A stretch of DNA of 56,844 nucleotides from positions 1 to 56,844 of the forward strand of contig JAHFGT010000004.1 in the NCBI GenBank assembly GCA_023247275.1, in the 5' to 3' direction. Position numbers and translations under genes: made by a program. The notes under the pieces were generated by a model that was given only the letters and a program-made list of their open reading frames with translations, did no database searches and was not told where the DNA came from. The stretch is from Candidatus Omnitrophota bacterium (GTDB lineage: Bacteria; Omnitrophota; Gorgyraeia; Aquiviventales; Aquiviventaceae). Shown here in pieces: positions 34,377 through 45,700 of this stretch (positions are counted from its first letter, which is position 1; each line of letters begins with the position of its first letter).

Positions 34377-34655
34377 ATGGAGACGGCGGTGCGGCAGCGG
34401 TTGATTGAAGCGACTCGGAATATCGAACTGCGCGAAGTCGTCACCTTCCTCTATCGAGACCACCCTCAGGGCGAGACCCTGGATTCACTCAAGCCGTTGT
34501 TGTTCTTGCATGAATCGTTCGATGAATCTCGCTTGCAGCCGTTGGTCGATGAGAAAATCCTGGCGTTCGACGGCAAACGGTACAAGATCACCGCTGATGC
34601 GCGCCAGGTGTTGGACCGCGATCCGACCATCCTGCTCGACGAATTCCTCCGCTAA
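34377..34655 (+). CDS. hypothetical protein upstream of the helicase
   Basis: A 92-residue protein (METAVRQRLIEATRN ... ITADARQVLDRDPTILLDEF), mostly helical with a winged-helix-like feel, no recognised family. It has no clear ribosome site, but its end lies 63 bases before the helicase and the frame has normal codon use. Confidence 0.55.
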   Translation: METAVRQRLIEATRNIELREVVTFLYRDHPQGETLDSLKPLLFLHESFDESRLQPLVDEKILAFDGKRYKITADARQVLDRDPTILLDEFLR

Positions 34656-34718
34656 TCCGAGGCAGATGACACCGGCCTCACGCGCTCCGCTTGACCAGCG
34701 ACTGTTCGTCGCCCGCAC

Positions 34719-36767
34719 ATGACCCGAACCTTCACGATTCAGTCGACCGGCGGGGCCGGATTCCACCTTGACCTGGAGCGCGAGCTCAATGAATCGCAAC
34801 GGGCCGCGGTGACCTGTGGCGATGGGCCGAAGCTGGTCATCGCCGGCGCTGGCTCTGGCAAGACGCGGACGTTGACGTATCGGGTGGCGTACCTGGTGTC
34901 GTGCGGCACCCAACCGTCGCAGATCCTACTCGCCACATTCACCAACAAAGCTGCGCGGGAGATGCTCAGCCGCGTCACCGCGCTGACCGGCGATGCGGCC
35001 GGCCAAGTCTGGGGCGGCACCTTCCATGCCATCGGCAATCGGCTACTGCGCCAGTACGGGTCGCTCGTCGGGTTGCAGCCGAACTACTCGATCCTGGACG
35101 ATGAGGATCAGCGCGACTTGATCAAAGTGTGTGTGACCGAGATCAATGTGAAGGTGGAGGAGAAGCGGTTTCCGGCGCCCTCCATCATTCACGACCTGAT
35201 CAGCATGGCGTTTAACACGCAGCGGGCGCTGTCCAATATCGTCGAGGAGCGGACGCCGCATTTTGGGATCTGGGTGCCAGAGCTGGAGCGGATCAGCGAG
35301 CGCTACGAGGTGAAGAAGCGGCAGGCCAACGCTGTGGATTACGATGACCTCCTGCGCTACTGGCAGCGACTGCTCCGCAACCATCCACAGGTCGCCCAGC
35401 GGCTGGGCGCGCAGTTCCGGCATCTGCTCGTCGACGAATATCAGGATACCAACGCGATCCAGGCGCAGATCATCGAGCAGATCGCGACGCACAACGGCCG
35501 CAATCTGATGGCCGTGGGCGACGACGCCCAAAGCATTTATAAATTTAGGGGCGCCAACTATGACAACATCTTGAAATTTCCCGAGCGCAATCCTGGCACC
35601 GAAATCTTCAAACTGGAAGTCAACTACCGGTCCACGCCAGAGATCCTCGAGTTCACCAATGCGAGCATCCTGCACAATCAGAATCAATTTCGCAAGACGC
35701 TGGTCGCCCAGCGCGGGCGGGGCAGCCTGCCGATCGTGCTGCCGCTCAACGATGTCTACCAAGAAGCCGCGTTTGTGGCGCAGCGCATCCTGCAATTGCG
35801 CGATGAGGGAATCGAGCTGCGCGAGATGGCGGTGCTGTACCGGGCGCATGCCCACTCGTCGATGCTGCAGGCGGAGTTGATCAAGCGCAACATTCCCTAT
35901 GAAGTTCGCTCAGGGGTCCGGTTCTTCGAGCAGGCGCATATCAAGGACGTGGTCGCGTTTCTGAAAATTCTGGATAACCCATTCGATGAGATCGCCTGGC
36001 GCCGGCTGTGGTTGATGCTGCCACGGGTGGGCAATGCGACGGCCGCAAAGCTGTGGGAGCTGATCCGTTCCGCCGCCAACCCGTTGGAGGCGGCGCTGGC
36101 AGAGGCGATCTGCGATCGTCTGCCGTCGCAGGCGCGGGCGCATATGAAGCGGTTCCAGCTTGACCTGCGCAGTTTGCAGGCCGCGATCGACGGGTCGCCG
36201 GCTGAATTGATCCAGACCGTGCTCGAAACGGCGTATCCGGAGTATCTGCGCGCGAAGTACGAAGGCGGCCAGTCCCGGCTTGAGGATATCCAGCAATTGG
36301 CGGTGTTCGCGCGTTCGTACCGGTCGCTGCGGAGCTTGCTGTCAGAACTGGTGCTACTGGGGGAGCTGTACGGACAGCAAGTGGCTCGTGGTGGCTCGAG
36401 CGAGACCGAGCGGCTGGTCCTGAGTTCAGTCCATCAGGCGAAGGGGTTAGAGTGGCGGGTGGTCTTTATCGTCCGAATGTGCGAAGGCCAGTTCCCGTCG
36501 GACATGGCGCTGCGCGAGGAAAGCGGCGAAGAAGAGGAGCGGCGCATCTTTTATGTGGCCACGACCCGGGCCCGCGACGAGTTGTACATCACCCACCCGT
36601 TGATCGATACCGGGCTGCGCGGCGATAGCCAGCTGTTGCTCCAGCCCTCGCGGTTCTTGCGCGAGATCCGGTTTACGCTGTATGAGCAGGGTCAAATCGA
36701 GGAGATCCCATCGTCTTATTTTCTGAACCGGTCTGGCGACGATCAGCAGTCCCAGTTCGATGATTAA
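34719..36767 (+). CDS. UvrD/Rep/PcrA-family DNA helicase
   Basis: A 682-residue SF1A helicase: Walker A AGAGSGKTRTL, TFTNKAAREML, LVDEYQDTNAIQAQ (Walker B), VGDDAQSIYKFRGA (motif III), NYRSTPEIL, VHQAKGLEWRVVF (motif V) and YVATTRARDELYI (motif VI). It unwinds DNA 3'-5' in repair and replication restart. The C-terminal region is shorter than in UvrD. Confidence 0.93.
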   Translation: MTRTFTIQSTGGAGFHLDLERELNESQRAAVTCGDGPKLVIAGAGSGKTRTLTYRVAYLVSCGTQPSQILLATFTNKAAREMLSRVTALTGDAAGQVWGGTFHAIGNRLLRQYGSLVGLQPNYSILDDEDQRDLIKVCVTEINVKVEEKRFPAPSIIHDLISMAFNTQRALSNIVEERTPHFGIWVPELERISERYEVKKRQANAVDYDDLLRYWQRLLRNHPQVAQRLGAQFRHLLVDEYQDTNAIQAQIIEQIATHNGRNLMAVGDDAQSIYKFRGANYDNILKFPERNPGTEIFKLEVNYRSTPEILEFTNASILHNQNQFRKTLVAQRGRGSLPIVLPLNDVYQEAAFVAQRILQLRDEGIELREMAVLYRAHAHSSMLQAELIKRNIPYEVRSGVRFFEQAHIKDVVAFLKILDNPFDEIAWRRLWLMLPRVGNATAAKLWELIRSAANPLEAALAEAICDRLPSQARAHMKRFQLDLRSLQAAIDGSPAELIQTVLETAYPEYLRAKYEGGQSRLEDIQQLAVFARSYRSLRSLLSELVLLGELYGQQVARGGSSETERLVLSSVHQAKGLEWRVVFIVRMCEGQFPSDMALREESGEEEERRIFYVATTRARDELYITHPLIDTGLRGDSQLLLQPSRFLREIRFTLYEQGQIEEIPSSYFLNRSGDDQQSQFDD

Positions 36768-36772
36768 CTGAC

Positions 36773-37141
36773 ATGCAGGAGCGCAAGCGGTTTGTGCGAC
36801 TGGATGAGCGGATCGACGTCCGCTACATCGTGCCGTCCTCAGGCGTGACAAAAACCGCGCTGACCAAGGATATCAGCGGCGGCGGGATCAGACTCTTCGC
36901 CTCCCAGCCGCTGGCGTCCGGCACGCAGGTGCAAGCTGCGCTCCAATTTCCCGATCGGGAAGCGCCGGTCCATTTCACCGGCGAGGTAGTCTGGAGCGAG
37001 CAGCATGAAACCGTCGATAGAAACCAGCGCCAGCGATTAGTGGAAATCGGCCTGCGGTTCGCCGAGATCGCGCCAGCCGACCGCCACGCGGTGATGCAGC
37101 ACATCGCCGACCGCCTCTGCGCCCCTGCCCCCACAGCCTAA
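36773..37141 (+). CDS. PilZ domain protein, second
   Basis: A 122-residue protein with RKRFVRLDERIDVRY and TKDISGGGIRLF, the c-di-GMP-binding motifs. Similar in length and layout to the PilZ protein at 30070. It begins five bases after the helicase stop. Confidence 0.87.
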   Translation: MQERKRFVRLDERIDVRYIVPSSGVTKTALTKDISGGGIRLFASQPLASGTQVQAALQFPDREAPVHFTGEVVWSEQHETVDRNQRQRLVEIGLRFAEIAPADRHAVMQHIADRLCAPAPTA

Positions 37142-37156
37142 TTCCCCGTGTGTTTC

Positions 37157-37211
37157 TTGACGGAAACAGCGCCAATCGGATAAAATTTATATGGTTCCAT
37201 AATGGAACCAT
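37157..37211 (+). promoter_or_regulatory. promoter and operator of the fitA-vapC pair
   Basis: TTGACG (37157-37162), 18 bases, TAAAAT (37181-37186), then the perfect palindrome ATGGTTCCAT-A-ATGGAACCAT (37191-37211) at the transcript start. The palindrome is a good site for the ribbon-helix-helix antitoxin. Confidence 0.75.
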
Positions 37212-37227
37212 AATGGAGGAGATCAGT

Positions 37228-37473
37228 ATGAGTGTGCGGTCGTTGACGATTAAGGGAATCCCAGAGACGTTGTATCATCGCCTCAAACGATGTGCCACGG
37301 AGCATCGGCGCAGCCTGAACCGGGAAGTGATCGCGTCTTTGGAGCGGGCTGTCCAGGGTCAACGAGTCGATCCTGAAGAGCTGCTGGCACAGACGGACGC
37401 TCTCCGAGCGCATCTCGCGCTTCCGCCCGTCACGGTCCAGCTGCTCAGAAAGGCGAAAGAAGGTCGTCCGTGA
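37228..37473 (+). CDS. FitA-like ribbon-helix-helix antitoxin
   Basis: An 81-residue protein: VRSLTIKGIPETLYHRLKR and RRSLNREVIASLERAV form the RHH DNA-binding fold, then a toxin-binding tail. ATG 37228 has GGAGGA at seven bases; ATG 37213 would be part of the ribosome site. It overlaps the PIN toxin by ATGA. Confidence 0.87.
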   Translation: MSVRSLTIKGIPETLYHRLKRCATEHRRSLNREVIASLERAVQGQRVDPEELLAQTDALRAHLALPPVTVQLLRKAKEGRP

Positions 37474-37883
37474 TCGTCGTGGATGTCAACGTGGTCGCCT
37501 ATTTGCTGATCGGTGGAGCGTACACGCCTCTGGCGCGCCGCACATTCCAAAAGGATCCCCGGTGGGCCGCGCCCCTGCTGTGGCGGAGCGAATTTCGTAG
37601 TATCCTCAGCGTCTATCTTCGCAGGAAGACGCTCCAGTTAGCAGATGCGTTTCAGCTCATGGGCCTGGCGGAGCAACTGTTTCGCGGGGCGGAATATCAG
37701 GTCGATTCTGAACAGGTCTTGAGCTTGGCACACTCCTCGTCGTGTTCTGCGTACGATTGCGAATACGTCGTCCTGGCTCGCACATTACACGGGCATCTGG
37801 TGACTCCGGATGAGCAGGTGCTGAAAGCCTTTCCCACAACCGCGATGTCTTTACAGGTGTTTGGGGAAGGCCATCGCACATAA
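37470..37883 (+). CDS. vapC: VapC/FitB-type PIN-domain toxin
   Basis: A 137-residue PIN nuclease starting MIVVDVNVVAYLL (first acid D5), with WRSEFRSIL, YDCEYVVLAR and LVTPDEQVL supplying the other acids. It is expected to cut RNA with Mg2+. Confidence 0.88.
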   Translation: MIVVDVNVVAYLLIGGAYTPLARRTFQKDPRWAAPLLWRSEFRSILSVYLRRKTLQLADAFQLMGLAEQLFRGAEYQVDSEQVLSLAHSSSCSAYDCEYVVLARTLHGHLVTPDEQVLKAFPTTAMSLQVFGEGHRT

Positions 37884-37934
37884 ATCAGATTGCAGCGCGG
37901 CCCGTAGACTGTCCGGATCGTTCACCAACAGCCG

Positions 37935-39551
37935 ATGAGCTTGTACTCGGTGCTGTATGCTGTGAACGCCCTCGGCGCATTGATCATGGCCGTGGCGATC
38001 CTGGTGGTTCGATCCCCGCAGCCGGTCCAGCTTGCCTACTCGGCATTGTCAGCCGTCCTCGCCCTATGGAGCGGGCTCAGCTTCATCTGGAGCGTTCAAA
38101 CCACCCCGACCGGTGCCGCGTTCTGGATCAAGACGATGCTCTACCCGGCCTGTCTGGGGCACGCAGTCACGTTTCATTTTACGCTGCTCTTTACCGGTCG
38201 GCTCTCTGGTTATCGTCGTGTGCTCTGGGCCGCCTACATCATCAGTGGTGTGCTGGTGGTGGTGAATCTGCACCACGGGTTTGTCGCGGCCGTCAGACCA
38301 AGGCCTCCATTCCTGTTTTATCCCCAGGCGTCGGGATTCGTGAGCGGATTTCTCGCGGTTCAGGCCTTCTACGTCGCGCTCAGCATCGCGATCATGGCGC
38401 AGGCGGTCCGCTCAGCGCAGCCGCCGCATCGCACACGACTCGGCTACGCGATCCTGCTGACCCTTGTCGGATGGACCGGCGCCTGGACCAATTGGGGCTA
38501 CTATTACGATTTGGTCCGGATCCCGCCGATCGGCAACGTGGCCATCCTCGCGTTTCTCATCGCCGCAGCCTATCTGATCTTCACCGAGGACGCGCTCGAG
38601 CTTCATCTCGCCGCGCAAACCACGGTCGTCTACACCCTGCTCACGCTGTGCCTGACGCTGGTCTACACCGGCTGTGTCATCCTGTCGACCAAGCTGTTGG
38701 AACGCTGGATCGGCTACAGCTCGATCATCGGCTCGCTGCTGGCCGGGCTGGCGATCGCCATCGGATTCAATCCGCTACGGGAGCGAATCATCCGGGTCGT
38801 GGACCGGCTGTTGTTCGGCAAGACGATCGTCGAGCTGTCCACCGAGAATCAGCGCATGCGGGAGGAGTTGTTGAAGCAGGACCGGCTGAAAGCCGTCGCG
38901 ACCTTAGCGGCGGGTATGGCCCATGAAATCCGAAATCCTTTGACGGCGATCAAGGTGTTCGCAGAGCGGTTGACCCAACAATATGATGACCCAGAGTTCC
39001 GGACCGACTTTCGCCGCACCGTCATTGACGAGGTGCAGCGGATCAGCGGTATCCTGCAACATCTGCTCGAATTTTCCAAACCGCAGCCGCCGGCCCTCAC
39101 GCCGGTTCGGATGGTGCCGATCGTGGATGATACGGTTCGCTTGCTGGGGACGAGCTTGCGCGACCATCAGGTGGCGGTGACCACACACTATGACGCGGAC
39201 CCGATCCTGATGATCGATCCGCACCAGATCCGCCAAGCGCTGCTCAATGTCCTCCTGAACAGCATCGAGGCGATGCCACACGGCGGCACGCTGCAGATTC
39301 GCACGGCCATCGAGCCGCTAGGACGTTTCTGCATCACCCTTGCCGACACCGGGGTTGGGATTCGTGAGGACGATCAACCACATGTCTTTGACCCATTCTT
39401 CACGACGAAAGACTCCGGCACCGGCCTGGGCCTGGCGATTGTGCATTCGATTGTGACGCAGCATGGCGGTGCGGTTCGCCTCACCAGCCAATACGGCCAC
39501 GGTACCACGATCCAGATCTTCCTCAGACTGCAGTCTGGCCAGCCTACCTAG
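37935..39551 (+). CDS. membrane sensor histidine kinase
   Basis: A 538-residue protein with about eight membrane segments in the first 260 residues (an N-terminal sensor of the 7TM-like kind), a HisKA domain with MAHEIRNPLTAIK (phospho-acceptor H330) and a HATPase_c domain with N, G1 (DTGVGI), F and G2 (GTGLGLAI) boxes. It has no receiver or output domain and no response regulator beside it. The nearest receiver proteins are at 23072 and 47001. Confidence 0.92.
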   Translation: MSLYSVLYAVNALGALIMAVAILVVRSPQPVQLAYSALSAVLALWSGLSFIWSVQTTPTGAAFWIKTMLYPACLGHAVTFHFTLLFTGRLSGYRRVLWAAYIISGVLVVVNLHHGFVAAVRPRPPFLFYPQASGFVSGFLAVQAFYVALSIAIMAQAVRSAQPPHRTRLGYAILLTLVGWTGAWTNWGYYYDLVRIPPIGNVAILAFLIAAAYLIFTEDALELHLAAQTTVVYTLLTLCLTLVYTGCVILSTKLLERWIGYSSIIGSLLAGLAIAIGFNPLRERIIRVVDRLLFGKTIVELSTENQRMREELLKQDRLKAVATLAAGMAHEIRNPLTAIKVFAERLTQQYDDPEFRTDFRRTVIDEVQRISGILQHLLEFSKPQPPALTPVRMVPIVDDTVRLLGTSLRDHQVAVTTHYDADPILMIDPHQIRQALLNVLLNSIEAMPHGGTLQIRTAIEPLGRFCITLADTGVGIREDDQPHVFDPFFTTKDSGTGLGLAIVHSIVTQHGGAVRLTSQYGHGTTIQIFLRLQSGQPT

Positions 39552-39565
39552 GCACTATTTTGTTG

Positions 39566-39594
39566 TTGACTTCTTAGCCAAGAGGATGTAGGGT
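39566..39594 (+). promoter_or_regulatory. rhs promoter
   Basis: TTGACT (39566-39571), 17 bases, TAGGGT (39589-39594). Its start would be next to the operator at 39603. About 110 bases of leader follow, ending in GGAGGAG before the rhs ATG. Confidence 0.45.
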
Positions 39595-39602
39595 AGTTTT
39601 GA

Positions 39603-39621
39603 TGTTGATGTTTAATCAACA
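39603..39621. promoter_or_regulatory. palindromic operator upstream of rhs
   Basis: TGTTGAT-GTTTA-ATCAACA: perfect seven-base half-sites with a five-base spacer. Half-sites and spacing are identical to the site at 47997-48015 before the XRE-cupin gene. Confidence 0.8.
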
Positions 39622-39704
39622 AAAATGATTACAGTGCATCATCGGGTACCCAGGGAACCGGCGACATCGTAAGCAGACGGCAGAGACAGAGCTGGGAGGA
39701 GAAT

Positions 39705-42700
39705 ATGAAGATACCCCGCGTAGCACTGGTCTTGTTGCTCGGGATCTGCACCGCATTCTGGGCAACACCCGCTCGAGCTTCTGACGAAGATATCACCACT
39801 CCAGCCCCGACGTCTGTCCCAGGAAACACCTTAAGCTTTCAGACGGATCTGTTCACCGGACAACTGACCTATACCATCCCGATCCAGGTGCCCCCAGCTC
39901 GTCAGCACACGCAACCTGGGATCGTCTTGGGGTACAGTTCCTCGACGGGGAACACCTGGTGCGGCGTCGGCTGGAATCTCGACATGGGCTATATTCAACG
40001 GGACACCCGCCGTGGGGTTCCGCGCAAGTGGAGCGGGGCCTCTCCACTGAACCAATACGATGACGACAGAGGGTTCGTCTTTTCTTTCCAAGGGGTTAAC
40101 ACCCGCTTGGTGTTCATTGCCGGCAACGAATATCGGCCGGAAATCGATCATGGGTCCTGGCTGCGATTCGCCTACGTCAATCCATCCTGGGAAGTCACCG
40201 ACAAAAACGGCACCAAGTTCTACTTCGGTGAATCGTCTGCCAGCCGGATGGAGCATCCGCTATTTCCCGCGGGCCAAGGCAGCGCCGTGTTCCGGTGGCA
40301 GTTGAATCGAATCCGGGATTCCAACGGCAACGAGACGACACTCGCCTATACGAAGAATGGCAACCAGCTCTACCTCAGCCGGATCAGCTATAACGCGAAC
40401 GTCAATGCGCCGGCGGTTCCAGCGACCCACACGGTCGACTTCGTCCTGGAAACCCGCAGCGATCCTGACATCTCGCTGCTGACTGGCTATCGCGTGACGA
40501 CCGCACAACGGCTCAAAGAGATCGTTGTCAAGGTCGGCACAGTATCGGTTCGCCGATATCGGCTGAACTACACGGCGTCACCATCCACGTACCGGTCGCT
40601 CCTGACAACGGTGACACAAGTCGGGTCAGATGATTCCACTGCGCTGCCGTCCATGAAGTTTAGCTACCAAGCAAAACCGTTCCAATTCAACCCGGCGATT
40701 GATTGGGGCCCGCTCGATAGTCAGGGCGCTGCCGGACCTGATTGGAATGCTCTTTCCGCAGCCGTGCCAGCGACCGGTCAGTACGTGGCGCTCGCGGACA
40801 TCAATGGCGACGGGCTACCGGATCGCGTACTGCAGAAAGTGGGTGGTCCCTATGACCGGTTTAAAGTTCAATTGAATACCGGGTCAGGATTTGGCGCGCT
40901 GATCGATTGGGCGCCGCTCGATAGCCAGGGGTTTGCCGGGGCCGACTGGAATAGTCTGGGAGCGGACACCCCTGCCAACGGCCAGTATGTGGCGTTTCAG
41001 GATATGAACGGCGATGGGCTGCCGGACCGCGTCCTGCAAAAAGAACCGTCACCCTATGATCGGTTCAAAGTGCAGCTCAATACCGGCCGCGGATTTTTAT
41101 CGGCCATCGATTGGTCGCCGGTTGATGGCCAGGGTGCTGTTGGCCATGATTGGACAGATACCGCCGCGCGCAACGACACCGGCGGCTACCAGTATGTCGA
41201 CCTGGCAGACATCAATGGCGACGGCCTTGCCGACCGCGTCATGGGAAAGATCAGCCCTCCGTACGATCGGCTCAAAGTACAGTTGAACACCGGCTCTGGG
41301 TTCGGACCCTTGGTGGACTGGGCAGGGTTGAGTAGCCAGGGCGCGGCCGGGCCGGATTGGAACAGCATCGCGGCCAGTGTGCCGGCCACCGGGCAGTATG
41401 TCGCGCTCATCGACGTCAATGGCGATCGGTTGCCGGATCGTGTCATGAGTAAAACCGGCGCTCCGTACAATACGTTTGTCGTGCAACTCAACAATGGTGC
41501 GGGGTTCGAGCCAGCCGAGAACTGGGGGCCGTTGGACAGTCAAGGAGCCGCTGGGCCGGACTGGAACGGCATTACCGCATTTTGGAATGGGTATCGTTAT
41601 GTCGATTTCGCCGATATCAACGGCGACGGGCTGCCAGATCGTGTCATGGGAAAGCTCGGCCCGCCGTACGACCGGTTCAAGGTGCAGCTCAATACCGGCT
41701 CAGGGTTCGGACCGTTGGTCGATTGGACTCCGCTGGAGAGCCAGGGCGCGGCCGGGCCGGATTGGAACGCCACGTTCGCGTTTTGGAACGGGTACCAATA
41801 CGTCGGCTTGCAGGATATCAACGGCGATGGGCTGCCGGACCGGATCATGGGAACCCTAGGCCCACCCTATAACCGGTTCAAAGTGCAATTGAACAAGGGG
41901 CCGGTTCCAGATCTGCTCGCCACCGTCGACAACAGCCTGGGCGGCGCCCTGAGTGTGACGTACGCACCCTCCACCGCGTACGACAACACCGATGGGGTAG
42001 GCAAGAGCTTGTTGCCGTTTCCGGTCTGGACGGTCGCGACCGTGACGGTCAGCGATGGGCTGGGCACGAGCAGTACCACCCGCTATGCTTACAAGGGCGG
42101 CGCGTTTGATCCAGCGACGCGGGAGTTCCGCGGCTTCAACCGCGTTGAGGTCACCGATCCGTTAGGAGCCAAGAGCATCACCTACTTCCATCAAAGCGGC
42201 GGGATTGATGGGACGGCCCAAGGAGAGTATCAAGACCAGGCGTCCAGGGGCAAGAAAGGAATCCCATACCGGATTGAAGTCTGGGGCAGCGATGGCCGCA
42301 AGTATCACCAGACGCTGAATAAGGTCGATGAACGGCAGCTCCACCCCAGCGGCTGGACCTTTCCGTTCATCGCCCAGACAATCCAGATGGACTATGAAGG
42401 GCTTGCAACGTATCGCGCCACCGCCAAGCAGCTGGCATATGATCCGGTAACGCTCAACCTCATCACCGAATCGGATCTGGGCGAAGTCGCCAGTATCAAC
42501 GAGACCACGCACGCGTTCACCGATCTGAGCACGGATGATGTGTACACCCGGACCAGCTATGCGACGCTGGCCAATGCGGACATCAAGAACAAACCCGCCA
42601 GCGTGGTCGTCACAGCCGATTCCGCCGGCCTGACCAAACTCCGCGAAACGGTGTTCCCAACGTATGAGCCTCAGCGCGGCAACCTGCAAGAAGTCCGCAC

Positions 42701-45700
42701 CTGGCTCAACACGACCAATACCTACGTCAGCTCGACCATGGGCTATGACCAGTACGGTAATCCAACCAGCGCAACCAATCCCATTGGGATCACGACCACC
42801 ACGCAGTATGATCCAACCTACCGCATCTTCCCGGTGACCCAGACGACCGGGACATTCACCACTAGCTCGACCTTTGATGTCGCATCCGGCCAAGTGTTGA
42901 CATCGACAGATCCAAAGGGGCTGGTCGCCCAGACCAGCTACGATGTGTTTTTCCGGCCGGTCCAGACCGCGATCTCGACGACCCCGTTGGGCCCACCCAC
43001 GCTGTGGCGCCAGAAGCGCTCGTACACCCTTGGCGGGATCGCCAACGGGATCAGCAGCAACGTGGTGCGCCAGCAGGTGTTTGACCCGTTGGATCCGATC
43101 AATGGCCTGGAGACGTACGCGTACACCGATGGTCTTGGGCGCAGCATCCAGACCCGGATGGAGAGTGAGCTGCCAGGTCAGTTCCGGGTCAGCGAGACGC
43201 GCTACGATCTGCGGGGAAGCCCGCGATTAACAACGGTGCCCTCCATGAGTGCGGGCTCGGCCTTCACCGTGTTGACAAACCAGCCTGGCACGACGACCGA
43301 CTATGATCCGATTGGCCGCGCGTTCCGTGTGACCCCGCCGGCTGGCGATCTTGGCTCGCCGACCGGTCCGATGGTCACCGCGTTCACCGACGGCCCAACG
43401 CTCTGGACCACGGTGGTCACCGACTCTGAAGGCAAGGTTCGCAAGAGCCTGCACGACGCGTATGGACGGGCTACCCAAATTATCGAGGTCAACGGTGGGA
43501 ATAGCCTTCCGACGACGTATACGTACGATAAACTGGGAGGTCTGACGAAGGTCACCGATGCGGCGGGCAATATGACGACCATGAGTTATGACAGCCTGGG
43601 CCGCAAGCTGAGCATGACCGACCCAGACATGGGCACCTGGAGCTATAGCTATGACGCGGCCGATCGACTCCTCACCCAGACCGATGCGAAGAACCAAAAG
43701 CTGAAGTTTTTCTACGCCGACCCAATCGGCCGGCTCACCCGCAAAGAGATCTACAAAGGTGATGGGATCACGCTGGCTAGCGCGGTGACCTATGTGTATG
43801 ACACGACCGACGATCCGGCCTTGCCGGTCTACAAAGGCCAGCTCGCCCGGGTTGTGGATCGACAAGGGTGGCAGAAGTATGGCTATGATCTGCGCGGGCG
43901 TATGCTCGCGCAGCAGCGGTATCTGTATAAAACCAGCACCGCATACCGGGTCGACACCGTCTACGACGATGCGGATCGTATGACCGAGCTCCGGTATCCA
44001 GGCAGCGTGGCGCGCATCAAATACTCGTATGACACCGCCGGCCACTTGGTCCGGGTCGAAAACCTGGCCGGCACCGGAGCCAACGAGGTGTTCTATACCG
44101 CGCAGGGGTTCAATGCGCTGGGCCAGCCGCTGGGCATGACCTATGGCAACGGGCTGCAAACCAGCTACACCTACTATGCGAATTCGAAGCGGCTGCAACG
44201 GTTGCAGACCACCAAGCCGGGTGGCGGATTCTCCCAAGATCTCGCGTATACCTTCGATACGCTGTCGGACATCAAGGCCATCACCGATTCGGTCTACACC
44301 GGCGCGGCCTCGTCGACGATTGGGAACCTCCAGTACGATGACCTGCATCGGTTGACTTCGTACACCCGTGGCGGGGTGCTGGCGAACTTCAGCTACAACG
44401 CCATCGGCAATATCTTGGTCAACCCAGAGTTCGGGACCGGGACGTATGGGTACGGCAGCCCTAAGCCGCACGCGGTCACCAGCGCCAATGGCAAGACGTA
44501 CCAGTACGATGCGGCCGGCAACATGAAAAACCGTGGGAGCCAGTTCCTGCAATACGACGAGGAAAACCAGCTTGTCAATATCAGCGATGGGACCAGCACC
44601 GTGCTGTTCGGCTATGCGGACGGCGGGGCCAGGCTGTGGCGGCAGAAAGGCACGAACCTCGCCGTCTGGATCGGCGGGATCTACGAGGTCAAAGACGGCA
44701 AGACATTGTGCCATGTGTTGGCCGGCGGCAAGCGGATCGCAACCTTCGAGCCGATCACCGGCGTGGCCGCGCTGGTTGGGAAGGTCCGCATATTCGCCAA
44801 GGCCGCCACGCATACCATGGTCGCCAGCGCATCGCCGAGTCTGCCACGCCAGGGACCATGGACGGTGGCGATGGCCGCGGTGCTGGGGTTGCTGGGTCTG
44901 ATCCTGTGGGGTCGAACGGCGATCCGGTTGGCTCGCGCACGACGGAGCTGGTGGCGGACGCTGTTGCAGCCAGGGATCGTGTTGAAACAGTGCGTCGCCG
45001 GCCTGACCAGCCTCGCGCTCTTTTTCGCGACGACGCCGATGGCCAACGCCGCGCCGGTCTATTCGCCGGTCTTCTACTATTACCACGATGATCACCTGGG
45101 TTCATCGAATCTGCTCACTGATCGCACCGGCAATATGGTCCAGCACTACGAGTACCTGGCGTATGGCAAAGAGCGGTTCAAGGACAATGCACTCGCCTTT
45201 TCGGTCTCCAACCGGTACACCGATCAAATCCTCGATGAGGACACCGGCCTCTACTACTACGGCGCCCGGTACTATGATCCCGAGCTGGGGCGGTTCACGC
45301 AGCCGGATTCCATCGTGCCCAGCGCTGACGATCCGCAGAGTCTGAATCGATACACGTACACGCGCAACAATCCCCTCAAGTTCGTGGATCCGACAGGACA
45401 TTACTACGAGTCCTTTGCCGATCTGAGCCTTTCTAGCGGGTCAGGCTACGACAACGGGTCGTATGGAGGCAGTTTGTGGGATAATAATTTTGATTCGTCG
45501 CACCTCAATCTATCTCCAAGTTTTACTACTTCTGATTCATTTTCTGGGCATGGACTCGGATCGAGTGCTTCTTCTAATAATAACCCCAGTTTCTTACAAT
45601 ACTGGTGGCAGGATTGGTCCACAAATGCCGATCAGGATCTGGGTCGATGGGCACAAGGATTGTGGGGTGGAGCCAGGGGACTCTTTTCAACCGTCATTCA

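Noticed and set aside
40698-41897. Regular repeats as a possible CRISPR array
   Set aside because: Units are about 200 bases, in frame and code for calcium-loop motifs; no spacers or cas genes.
43227-45095. A 622-codon open frame on the minus strand inside rhs
   Set aside because: It is antisense to a clear Rhs reading frame, has arginine/glycine-rich shadow composition and no family motif.
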